Assembly (NCBI GenBank): GCA_020002185.1 | Contig: CM034543.1 | Coordinates: 11,057,258 to 11,121,257 of the forward strand | Direction: 5' to 3' | Source of the DNA: Paraescarpia echinospica | Taxonomy: Eukaryota; Annelida; Polychaeta; Sabellida; Siboglinidae | Length of the DNA: 64,000 bases | Shown: one piece after another, positions 21,101 through 30,979 of the stretch | How the letters are laid out: every line of letters begins with the position of its first letter | Position numbering within the stretch: the stretch's first letter is position 1 | Program-made: the position numbers and the translations under genes | Notes under the pieces: generated by a model | The model's input: the letters and a program-made list of their open reading frames with translations, nothing else | Database searches by the model: none | What the model was told of the DNA's origin: nothing

Positions 21101-24100
21101 TTTGACAAGTTCAAAACTGTTGCAAGTGATATGCTAATTTGTTCTACAATTTCCAATAGTAGTTTGGGCGGAATGACATCCACTCCAGGTGATGTATAAC
21201 CCTTCATAGCAATAATATTCTTAGCTACCATTTCCGGGGTGACAATTAACTGTCCTAAATAGTCTGATTCTGCCCCCTTGATCTTAGCCAGTGGTTCTGG
21301 CAGTAAACTAATATATTCCCTGGTAAACACTGAACTAAAATACTCATTCAGGTCTTCTGCCATTAAGAATCCCTCTGATATTATATTTCCAGCACTATCT
21401 TCTAGAGGACCGACCTTATCCTGAACTTTCTGTTTGCTTCGAACATATGCATAAAAACTCTTGCTGTCTTGTTTTGTATTACAAGCTAATTTTTGTTCGT
21501 AGCTTTTCTTCGAATTTCTTATTTCATTTGTAGCTTGGTTTAGTGCTTCTTTATAAATGTTGTAGTCTTCGTTATTTCCAGTACGTCTATATGACTTCCA
21601 CGCCGTTTGTTTGTACTAAATTTTTCTAATAGCTTCTTTCGATAAGTATTTCTTTCTGGACCGTTTCCCTTGTTTTTAAGGGAACAAATTTATCGACGAT
21701 GCACTCTACTTCATTCTTTAAGATATTCCAGCATTTTGTTGCGCTCTTTTTCTTCAGTGCGTTGTTCCATTCTATCTTTGCTAAATATTTCCTCATTTCC
21801 TTATATCTTCCTTTGTGGACATTTTGTGTGAATTGCTTTTTATTATTTCTTTCTGATTTTATTTTGATGGTAAATGTATCTGGTTCCCAGTGGCTCACAT
21901 AATTTGACATTGTCAGCTAATTCATTATGTGAGGACAAAACTATGTCTAACACATTCTCACCCCTGGTTGGTTCTAGCACATGTTGAGAAAGTAAACTGT
22001 CTTATACTAAAATTAAAACCTTTTGTGGTCCTCACTCCCCGTTCTCTGAAGAGATTTCCATAGTATATGACTATGGTTAAAATATCCCATAATAATACAG
22101 CCAAGTTTGCTAACTTCCCTTATAGCGTTTCGACTTTCTCATCCTCTTCTATGCTTATGTTTGGACTTCAAAAAACTAACCCCATCGTTAACGTTGAGTT
22201 TCTTGTAACTATGTTACACCAAACAGTTTTTTTCGCAATCTGCTTCTCTTTCTAATTTTATTTCATCAGCCTGGATAGATTCTTTAACATATAAAATAAC
22301 TCCACCTCCCCTTCTTCCTATTCTATCTTTGCTGAACATTACATAGCCTGTTAGTTCCAATTCAGCATCCGATATATCAGTGGTGGCCCATGATTCGGTT
22401 ATATCTATTATGTAAGGGTCAATATCGTCAACCATAATGTTTAGCTCATTTCTTTTGTTTACTACTATGCTCCTTGCATTTAAACAAACGCATTTATACC
22501 TGATTCAGAACAGTTTTCCAGGCTGTTCTTTGCTGATTTATTTCTGCTTTCTTTAGCTACGCCTCCATTGTCAGGCTTCTCTGTGAATCCCCCTGAGAAT
22601 CTAGTTTAAATAGGGGCAGCCTGTCCCACTGTCAACAGATCGCAGCAGGTTCTCTGAGTAAACTGCTGCCTCCTTTCCACTTAGATGGACGCCATCTCTC
22701 ATGTACATATCTTCCCTTCAAACAAAGTATCCCCATAAATATATGCATCCCACCCCCTCTTCTTTACACATCTGCTCAACTAGTGCGTTGATCGCCATCC
22801 TCTTGCAGTTTCTATATTTTGGCCTCCTTCCTCCCATTACTGGCAACATTCCTGAGAGAATATGTTCGACTCTTGTCTTCTTTACCTTTCTCGCTAACGG
22901 TCTGTACTTCTGTACTATCCCAACTGGTCCCTCCCTGTCTGCATTATTTGTCCCTATGTGTACTAGTATAGACCCCCCCCCTTGGTATGCCTCTATACCT
23001 TCTCTACCCGTTCAGTCACATGTTCTATCCCATTACAAACAATGACGTCCTTACCTTCGCTTATTGTCTTATGTGTCTTTCTCAGAATATAGTCGCCCAT
23101 GATCACCCTCTCTTTTCTCAATGTTCCCTCAATCACTGCCTCGGAGTAGCTCCTTCTCCGGTTTCCATCTGTCTGGTTGTAGTCTTGTTCCCCTGTCTTC
23201 TGCTCTCTTGTCACAATCTCTTCCATTCCATTCTTTCCTGACGCTGATTCTCTTGTCACCTTTCATCCTGTCATCATCCCTCCCAACTTCTCTTCTGTCA
23301 CATTTACTCTCACTTCCTTTCTTCCCGTCATTTTTCCTCCCATTGCATTTCCGTCTCTCCTCTCCCGTCTCTTCTTACCTCATTTCTCTTTCTCTACGTT
23401 CACTTTCTGCCTTGTCATCTTCACGCCTGTCACATTTCCTGCCGTCGATCCTCCAATTGTTTCCCCTCCGATCACCTTCCCTCCCCTCAGTCTCCTTTCC
23501 TCGGTCTTCTTGCCACTACTCTGCTCCTTCAGTCTCACAGTACACCTAACTCTCTCACTGTCGTCTCTCTACATTTCATCTGTCTCCTTGCTGACTCTCA
23601 TCTCCATCCCCTTCACAATATCTACCAACCTAACTACCTCTTTCTCCAGGCATTCCACCTTCCAACACCCCACGCACTGAAAGGTGAATCCTACAGCCGG
23701 ACAGGACTAAACTAAATCCACCCAACTGTAGCAGTCATCGCACACTGTCTGTTTGACTTGCCGCTTGCACGGCGCCATATCAGAATTTATTTAATAATAA
23801 TAATCTAATTAGCTATTTAAAATAGTTTAGTCAACTGTGTTTACACTATTCACTGTCTACGTAATATTTAAGAAGACTGTTTTTGTGTGCACAAATGTAA
23901 CACTTTACATAAGATTGCCTTGTTTATTTCGGTTACAGTTTTTGGTTATAGTCACAGCTGACTATCTGTCCTATCAGAAATGCTAACGTTACCGGTAGTG
24001 ACCTGATTTAAATACACTCAATAACTTTACGCTAGTCTGCCATATTTATTTAGGTTATACCGCGCCATAGCGAATAGGTGGGACGCTACGTAAACAAACT

Positions 24101-25840
24101 TAGTTCGCCCGGTTATCGCAAATGCTTAATTAACGAATATTTATTCTACCGTTTTTAGAGAATACACCAGGAGTGTGCCAGTTCCAACATGCGTATGTAT
24201 TTGTCTGTGAGTGGCACGAGGTGGCATACGATGGCTCATTGAACTTAGCTGTATAATTGAGGGGTGGATATCAATGAATACGTTGCATGCTGAATACAAC
24301 GTAGCTGAAAGTTTCCAGAAATTTAGTTGTCAGTTAAACAAAGAGTTTCCAGTTAGTGAAGTATGCAAGCGCTTCGCTGTGTGCTTTAATGTTATTACCT
24401 TTAACTATGTCACCAGACTGACAATTACATTTTACACTGAAATGGCAATTAGACATCGGTGGAGATGTGATGCTCCAATATTAATACACACACACCCACA
24501 CGCGCACACACACACACACGCACACGCACACACGGACATGCACACAAACATACACACACACAAACGCATACACACATTATTAAAATACTACATAAATAAA
24601 AAAATTATTCGGTTTTGATGTGTATTTCCAGCGCATGTACAGTCTACAAATTCTGGACATCTCCGAGAACTCCTACTTCGGTCGCCATCTTCCAACGTTC
24701 CGGTCCGTCTTTCAGAATTTGCACAGCTTGAAGAGCATTAATCTTTATGGGTGCGGGATCAACACGCTGCCGGTCGGCATGTTTATAAACACAACACAGC
24801 TAGAGAACCTCGATCTAATTAGCAACGCCATCAAGTCGTGGAACCCGGATGTGTTTGCACCGCTGCGCAATCTACGAAAACTTACTCTCTCGCAAAACCA
24901 GATCGTTTCTGTGAATGTAGCCTCGTTTTCACAGTTGCCGTCACTGTACCAGATTGCCCTAATGTTAAACCCGTTTGCTTGTAACTGCGACTTGATGTGG
25001 TTCCTAAAATACGTACAGAACAATATCATCCACGTAATGGACATCGGACATGGGTCGGCATACACTTGCGCCTCACCAGAGTCTCTGCACGGCGTGCCCA
25101 TTTTACGAGCCGGACTGTCGCCCGCAGATTGCGTCTCCCACACTGACCTCATTGTTACCTTGTCGACGGCGGCGGCCATCGCCTTGTTGGCGATTGTGTT
25201 TACGCTGGTGTACAGAGGCCGCTGGTACATCCGTTACTACGTCTTCCTGATACGCTCGCGACGTCGCCGTTACTTCGATTTAGCTGAAGGCAGTTACGTG
25301 TACGACGCGTTCGTTGCCCATAACAGTAACGACGCATCCTGGGTCGTTAGACATCTGCTGCCGCGACTCGAGGCAGAAGGTCGTTATCGGTTGTGTCTAC
25401 ACCAACGAGACTGGCCCATCGGTCGAGAGATCAGCGAGAACATCGTCGAGAGCATCGAGGCGAGTCGCAAAGTGATCGTCGTTCTCTCCAACAACTTCGC
25501 TCAGAGTCAGTGGTGTCGTATGGAGTTGGAGATGGCTAATCATCGTCGCCTCAGCAACTGGCGCAACAGCCTCGTTCTCGTCCTGCTCGAGACGATCTCG
25601 CCGGAGAACCAGACTGCCACCTTGCGGAGTCTGCTAACAACACACACGTACCTGGAATGGAACGAGAGAGCGGAGGAGAAGTTTTGGCGGGCGTTGAGGA
25701 AGGAACTCCGACCGCCACCAAGGGCGCCACCTATTCAAATGCGATCAGTTCAAGGAGGGATACGGCTGAGTGGGAGGGAGACCGAGAGGGGTGGGGTTGG
25801 TGACGGAGGGGTGGAAGGAGATGAACAAACAGGTATGTAG
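18132..25840 (+). CDS. Toll-like receptor, single cysteine cluster type, two coding exons
   Basis: The coding exons are 18132-19853 and 24632-25840. The junction CAG|GTAAGAC ... TATTTCCAG|CGC keeps phase 0 and joins the two LRR parts cleanly, giving about 976 aa. A signal peptide (VLTSLLLVILITSS, residues ~11-24) precedes a Cys-rich LRR N-cap (CPVECHCNGSDVSC), then about 20 leucine-rich repeats, one LRR C-cap (NPFACNCDLMWFL, ~687 onward), a transmembrane helix (~745-767), and a TIR domain (~796-940). The TIR domain has box 1 YDAFVAHN, box 2 region HQRDWPIGREI and box 3 around EKFWRALRKEL. This is an innate immune or developmental cell-surface receptor signalling through TIR adaptors. Box 2 departs from the usual RDxxPG. 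The C-terminal tail is Gly/Glu/Arg-rich, and the stop at 25838-25840 lies within AG|GTATG, which could also be a splice donor. The coding frame has no breaks. Confidence 0.9.
20046..22435 (-). pseudogene. LINE ORF2: endonuclease / reverse transcriptase, broken
   Basis: Fragments in order are: the endonuclease piece PYIIDITESWATTD with RRGGGVILYVKE (22214-22435); a linker (21626-21910); an RT N-terminal piece with LNEYFSSVFT and ITSVICKLLERLIKDHM (20827-21363); RT palm with QGSVLGP and FANDTTLF (Asp to Asn in the catalytic pair); and the thumb/C-terminal region. The polypeptide would nick DNA and copy the LINE RNA. Multiple stops and the active-site change make it non-functional. Confidence 0.8.
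22640..23778 (-). pseudogene. LINE ORF1: zinc-finger plus SGNH-esterase-like protein, broken
   Basis: The ATG at 23778 (minus) starts MAPCKRQVKQTVCDDCYSWV, a Cys-rich PHD-like head interrupted by a TAG, followed by CVGCWKVECLEKEV and a helical segment. Downstream (23100 to 22640) are ERVIMGDYILRKTHK (G-D of the SGNH block I type), DVIVCNGIEHV, a VGTNN-like block and EDMYMRDGVHLSGKEAAVY (the D..H pair of block V). CR1/L2-clade LINEs are known to carry esterase domains in ORF1. The pieces are in different frames. The middle part is strongly purine-rich on this strand. Confidence 0.65.
24480..24575. repeat. (CA)n microsatellite
   Basis: This interrupted CA/CG dinucleotide run ends about 56 bp before the 3' splice site of the receptor intron. 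Confidence 0.9.
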
Positions 25841-26920
25841 TTAGAAAATGGATGAGGAGGGAGGGAGTGATACTGTTACTATGACTTATCCTGGTCCAGT
25901 GTTGCACCTTCAAAGGTGACGTGGTCAGGCACGAACTTCTCAAGTGTTACATCGTCGGCATGATGCGTGTTCGAGGTAGACAAAATTGATATTTTTGTTT
26001 TTGTGTGAATAACTGCTCTATTTCTAACGATCATCTCCGCGAAGCTCTTCAAATTCTGCGCTCATCAATTAAAATGTGTTCTTTCAAAATTAGTTAAATC
26101 AACAGAGGTATTTAAAATCAAAAAATGTTGTAAATATTTCGCTTGTCACTATGTTTGTGAAATTAACTTTGTTTCAGGTTGTGAGGTTGTGCACACAATG
26201 TGGTGCCTCTACTTCAAATGATGTAATCAATTACCAATGTTTGTTGTTTTTCGTACGCAAAAATATAATGGCAAGTCGTTCTACGATTTTATTAAACGCA
26301 ATTTACTGTATACCTTCAATATATATGTAGCGTAGTATTAAGAAGAATATATAAATATATGTTATTTAATTGTGGAGCAGAAATCAGGTATTTCCATTCA
26401 TAATTACCAATGTAACCTTTTTTAGACGTATTCTTGTTCTCTTATCTACACACGTAAGTCCTCCATTGTATAGGATGGTCATTTGTATACCTATACATTA
26501 AATAAAAGTACACAAAAAGATACCGATGTCGTTGTTTGTCCAGTATAACCAGGCACCACTTCGCACACAGATCACGCAGGTATGTCTATAGGCAACAAAA
26601 ACGGTACAGTCGTTCGCTTACATGTGCGCGAGCATGCATGCACGCACACATGGGCACCCGTTTATATTGTGTTTATCAAAATGTGAGCCTGCGATCAATA
26701 GGTCACTAATTATGACTAACAGTCATACGCTAAGCTATTTTATGAATGGATCTGTGCGGAACAGTGTACCCTTGTGTTCTCGTATCGAGTTTATTAGCAG
26801 AGACGCGAATATATAGCGTCTTGAATCGAAATCGATGTGACCTGATTGTTATTTCGTGATAACATTGATACTTTTGTACAAACATGTAGCTCGAAGTCAG
26901 CATAGGCATACGTCAACTAT
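25841..26920 (+). other. Putative 3' UTR and flank of the receptor gene
   Basis: No coding feature is present. An AATAAA hexamer at 26501-26506 is the best polyadenylation signal on the plus strand and would give a 3' UTR of about 680 bp. The rest is AT-rich and featureless. Confidence 0.35.
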
Positions 26921-26922
26921 AT

Positions 26923-28245
26923 TCAGACAGCAACTTATCGCCGCGATTTTGATCATATCGTTTGACATGAAAAGTTGGCAAAAACCACCTGTAGTAATGT
27001 GTGTGGCTTAATCGTGCATAGTATGTGACGACCTTTACTAGAATAGGATGTTCTAACAAAATTAATGTTAAATTATTTTTTTAGACGGCAACTTATCGCC
27101 GCGATTTTGATCACATCATTTGACATGATAATTATTCATATTGTACGTAACGACGAAAGTGTGACTGCTAACACTAATGTATGTTTGTTTGTGGACGATA
27201 TCCACCGTGTTCTCGGATGTTCCGAACGGCCTGATATGCAAACGTGTCTTACTGAATTCGTGGTTTAGGCAGACCGATGGCAGCTTCAAATAGCAGAACA
27301 TAAATGCTGTGTACTGACGATTGGAAATATTATCACGGCTACTTATCAGCACAAAGGTGTACAGCTTGTTAATGTAAATGTATATCGAGATCTTGGTGTT
27401 ACAGTGGATGATAACTTGTCATTTAAGCAGCACATTTTATGTATTTCTCACAAAACATACAGATGTTTTTGCGGTCATTAAAATATACAAATCATTTGTG
27501 CGCCAAGTGCTGGAATACTGTTCTACTGTGTGGAACCCACACGTACCAGTTAGACAGTACTTGGGCATGACTGACTAGTTAGAGAATGTGCAACGGTTCT
27601 TTACGCGCCGGGTCTACTACCGCTGTAAATTCCATACTTATCATGGCTACTTACAAAGACGGGAATATCCTCATCTAGAGAGTCTCGAACTCCGCCGGGT
27701 TTATAATGATATGGTAATTGTATATAATATCACGCATGGACATGTCAATGTATCTGAAAATAATCTCATTTCGTGCAATAACACTGCTATAAATACCACC
27801 ATATCGACAAGTGGTCATGGACTTAAACTTAAGACAACACCCTTTAAATTTGATGTAACAAAAACATTTTTGTAACAGAGTTGTACCTATCTGCTACCGC
27901 CTACCTTAACGCATACTTAACTTAACATCCAAAATAAATTTAGGAAAGCCCTGTGTATATTAAACTTTGATTCTGCAATGACGTTCGAAAACCACCTGTA
28001 GAAATCACCTTGATGGGAATATTTGTGTATCATTATTATTGTATATTATCAGTTCACCGTTACGGTGCATTACATATGATGAAGGGTACATGTAAAACAT
28101 TGTATTCTGTATTGTATGTATGTAATAGTGCTGTGTGTATATGTAAATTAGTAAATGTTGTACCCATGGGACACAATTTTTTTAACATTGTTGATCCTAA
28201 ATAAACAATCAACCAATCAATCAATCAAACAATCAATCAATGACA
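26923..28245 (+). mobile_element. Truncated non-LTR retrotransposon (Jockey/CR1-like RT C-terminus) with (AATC)n tail
   Basis: RT pieces run in order on the plus strand: TNVCLFVDDIHRVL (the DD catalytic pair, ~27175-27217), ADRWQLQIAEHKCCVLTIG, DLGVTVDDNLSFKQHI (~27392-27440), then VLEYCSTVWNPH, then YLQRREYPHLESLELRRVYN with VYNITHGHV (27588-27875). Stops and frameshifts separate them. The element ends near 28201 with AATAAACAATCAACCAATCA and further AATC units, the expected terminal microsatellite. A ~50-bp duplicate of its 5' edge lies at 26923-26970 versus 27083-27130. Confidence 0.8.
26970..27060 (+). repeat. Flanking repeat, left copy (match at 28246-28335)
   Basis: ACCACCTGTAGTAATGTGTG and the following ~70 bp recur at 28,255-28,335 with substitutions. 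The two copies bracket the LINE remnant. They are too long and diverged for an ordinary target-site duplication. Confidence 0.7.
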
Positions 28246-28335
28246 GGTGGACAAAAACCACCTGTAGTAATGTGTGTGGCATGATCGTGCACAGTATATG
28301 ACGACATTTACTAGAATAGATTGTTCTAACGAATA
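28246..28335 (+). repeat. Flanking repeat, right copy (match at 26970-27060)
   Basis: This is the right-hand copy of the ~85-bp sequence described at 26970. It follows immediately after the (AATC)n tail of the LINE remnant. Confidence 0.7.
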
Positions 28336-28356
28336 TTACTGTTTTTCATATATAGA

Positions 28357-28363
<7 letters not shown>

Positions 28364-28417
<54 letters not shown>
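28364..28417. repeat. (GA)n microsatellite
   Basis: This is an almost perfect GA dinucleotide run of about 26 units. Confidence 0.95.
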
Positions 28418-28420
<3 letters not shown>

Positions 28421-28559
28421 TGATAAATAACTTGTTAACTTACAACATCGATAGTAGTATTGGTGGTCTACGGACCTTCAATGTTTTCATCGCTGTCCGC
28501 TGCACCTTGCTGTGGTATTCCGGGTTAATCAACAAATATTTCCTTTCCACTGTGGAAGT

Positions 28560-28690
28560 GGGAGCAATTGGCGCAACGTGACAGTGACGTCACTTCCCGT
28601 GGATACATGCAAGTTTCGGGTGAAGTGCCCGTCGCGCGTCGCCATTGGTCGGCAAAATCTGCCGTGGGAAAATTCCTTTAAAACAACATG
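28560..28690. promoter_or_regulatory. CpG-containing region with CRE palindrome and CCAAT box
   Basis: GTGACGTCAC at 28584-28593 is a full CRE palindrome. It is followed by ACTTCCCG (ETS-like) and, 50 bp on, by CGCGCGTCGCCATTGG (inverted CCAAT at 28644-28648). The combination resembles a TATA-less promoter, but no attached exon could be identified. This is inference only. Confidence 0.25.
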
Positions 28691-28699
28691 GGCTCAGAC

Positions 28700-30375
28700 C
28701 ACATTAAGTATTCGTTCGTTCATTACCGTTACAAAGAATCCCTAACAACATTAGCAATATGCAGTTTGTCTGAATTTAGGAGAGTGCGTGTGTAGTGTTG
28801 AGTGACTACAAGTGACGTTTATGTGCAGCGAAGCATTAGAAGTGTGAAATTATAGCACTGTCATTTGGTCACTGTCTGCGTATGGATACAGGTATTACTG
28901 GGATTTAAGATGTAAACATGGCAAATCGTCGTCTGGTCCTAGCAGAAATGAAAGAATGCCGGCTTAAAACTGATATGTAGGAAATAAGGTATAAGAATTC
29001 CACGAATTGCACACAGCATGTGTGTCAATAGAGGTTATATATGCTGTGGCATTATAAAGACCATTACCGGATAAAAGTTACAAGAAATCAAAGATACGTT
29101 ATAATAGCCGCCTATGGGGTATTACGATATATATGGTTTCATCCCAGCGGCCATGACAATATCGGCAGACAGACACGGTATTGGTGCAGGGCAGCCCGAA
29201 CGCTTGATCGGCGAGTTTACGACGCCTATGAATCACTGACCCAATATATTGCTATTTTCGATTTTCCTTTTGTCCTGCCTCTCTACCGACAGCGTACGTG
29301 ACTAATACGTATTGTTTCACGTGAATCAGCTACAGCGTCGTCTTGAACAGGGGCGGATCCAGAAAGCTAGTCTAGGGGGGAACAACAACCTCCACCGGCG
29401 GCCGAATATAATGGTGTAATAGAATGTTTTTCATGCCGCGCCGCCGTAACTTCAGCCGCTGTCTCGGCTGGACTGGTGACATCGGAAGAAAGGGGGGTAT
29501 AACTACCCACTTTTTACAGCATCTGGTATTTATATCAGTTGCAATTCAGAAGTGACAATGGTAAGTATCGAATTATTTAGTCCCTAGTCAAACCGTTGCT
29601 CTTAATTTTGTATTAAAAAATGCGGCGCTCACGAATGGCGCACGTTCTTATGATTATATATTCGAAATAGCGTCCAGAACTTTGTTTTCCGGGCGTTTTG
29701 CTCTTGCGCATTGGTACGATCCGGAATTACGATTTTGCTACAGGACCAGTGACATTTGGAAGTTACTGGTCCAGCTTTTCAGAACCGTTTTATGGTCATA
29801 ACAAACACTGCATCAGACCAGACGCAGATAGACTATGGAGCACAATGTCAACTGCAAGATGCCGTCGGTTATCTTGTTGGACTTGTTCGCAGCGTCGAAC
29901 TCTAGGCTTGGGCCGAAGAAGATAACGCTCACCTCAATAAACGGCGTTATCGCACCCACTCGCAGCACCATTTCCCAAATTTTATCAGATTTGTGTTCCG
30001 ATTCTTGTGTTGTTTTGACTACAGGATCTCGTTAAGGTCGACCGTTTTGTGAGAACTCGTCTTCATCGTGGCCCTCGGCGACTCAGTTGCTATCTTTGGG
30101 CTATGGTTTTATTCAAGGTTTATGTCATCAGGGTTCTACGCTTCTGGTTTCCTCTCATGATCGTTTAGGAGAGGTTACTGCTAACACAGAGTAAAGCTTT
30201 TTCACGCAGTTTTGTGTGAGAGATGATGCGGCGGATTGACTATTTTGGGTATGAAAAAGCGAGATAGCAATGAACGAGTTATGAAAACATGAACGCGCAC
30301 ACGCACGCACACACGCACGCTCACTCACACAGTTAATAAATACATAACCAATCAGACAATGATGCATTTAACAAT
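28700..30375. other. Intergenic, no gene recognised
   Basis: Short frames (29041-29301, 29698-29925, 29835-30035) show no motif. A GGGGCGGATCCAGAAAGC stretch at 29350 resembles conserved ends of some invertebrate DNA transposons but no partner end was found. A CA/CG-rich run sits at about 30,295-30,330. Confidence 0.35.
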
Positions 30376-30378
30376 ATG

Positions 30379-30384
30379 TTTATT
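30379..30384 (-). terminator. Polyadenylation signal AATAAA of ARMC3
   Basis: AATAAA on the minus strand lies about 600 bp downstream of the ARMC3 stop codon. It is the first canonical hexamer I see there. The 3' UTR between is AT-rich and non-coding. Confidence 0.45.
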
Positions 30385-30979
30385 TTTGGTATACAACATG
30401 ATTTTAATCATACATGTCATGTTATGTTTAACTGCTATTGACCTATAACCAATGCAATTGAATGAAAAATCATTGGTCACATATCAGGGTAGCATACTTG
30501 TTAACCCTAATGCTGGTTATATACAAAAGTCATGTTCTCATTGTGGGAAACTGTGCAGAGCAAAGATTAGACTGCCTTTACTATTAACATCACACTCACA
30601 CTGTCATTATTAATACAACATATTGCACACTGTACATAGGAAAACGACCCTACAATGCTAATTATCAAGTTGGACACATTTGTAACATAACAAGAACTGT
30701 TCTTTCCTCTCTATTTTTGACCACACAACAACGAAGCTAAGCAAGTTTAACATGATTAAAAATCGCGAATCAGTAGCTACGCTGCACTTTCCCATTCTCC
30801 ACAGGTTTTAAAAAAACATGAATTTAGCAGAATCCACAATACAGTGACACATTTCAGTTGGTCCCCGAGTCACATGATCTTCATCCTGGGGAGATAATCC
30901 AGTGGTATAATAATCTATGAAGTGACATTGGCACAACCGTCTAGTTAGTTAAGCATCGGATTTATGTGCGAGTCGGACA

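Larger units (their letters stand above)
19890..23800 (-). mobile_element. CR1/L2-clade LINE, inactive, antisense in the receptor intron
   Basis: Read on the minus strand, the order is: ORF1 start near 23778 with a PHD-like Cys region, an SGNH/GDSL-esterase-like region (22,640-23,100), an AP-endonuclease fragment (22214-22435), RT N-terminal region (20827-21363), RT palm (QGSVLGP near 20,660-20,680; FAND at ~20,590), then the C-terminal region SADMKVSEQCGIAAKKGNQI (20046-20384) and TRGHEVTLIEEQCTLDIRK (down to ~19,890). The catalytic FADD box reads FAND and there are several stops and frameshifts, so it is dead. The 3' end is truncated; no terminal microsatellite is seen. The 5' UTR may extend to about 24,150. 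Confidence 0.85.
19854..24631 (+). other. Intron of the Toll-like receptor gene, mostly LINE
   Basis: This 4,778-bp intron has consensus GTAAGA at the 5' end and a TGTATTTCCAG 3' end. From about 19,890 to at least 23,780 it is an antisense CR1/L2-type LINE. The remaining 3' part has a (CA)n microsatellite at 24,480-24,575 close to the acceptor. Confidence 0.85.

Noticed and set aside
23121..23549. 142-codon Ser/Leu/Pro-rich plus-strand frame
   Set aside because: Antisense shadow of the purine-rich part of LINE ORF1.
24211..24618. 135-codon frame upstream of the second receptor exon
   Set aside because: Lies in the intron, is partly a CA microsatellite, and has no motif.
29347..29530. GGGGCGGATCCAG stretch as a DNA transposon end
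   Set aside because: No inverted partner or target duplication could be found nearby.
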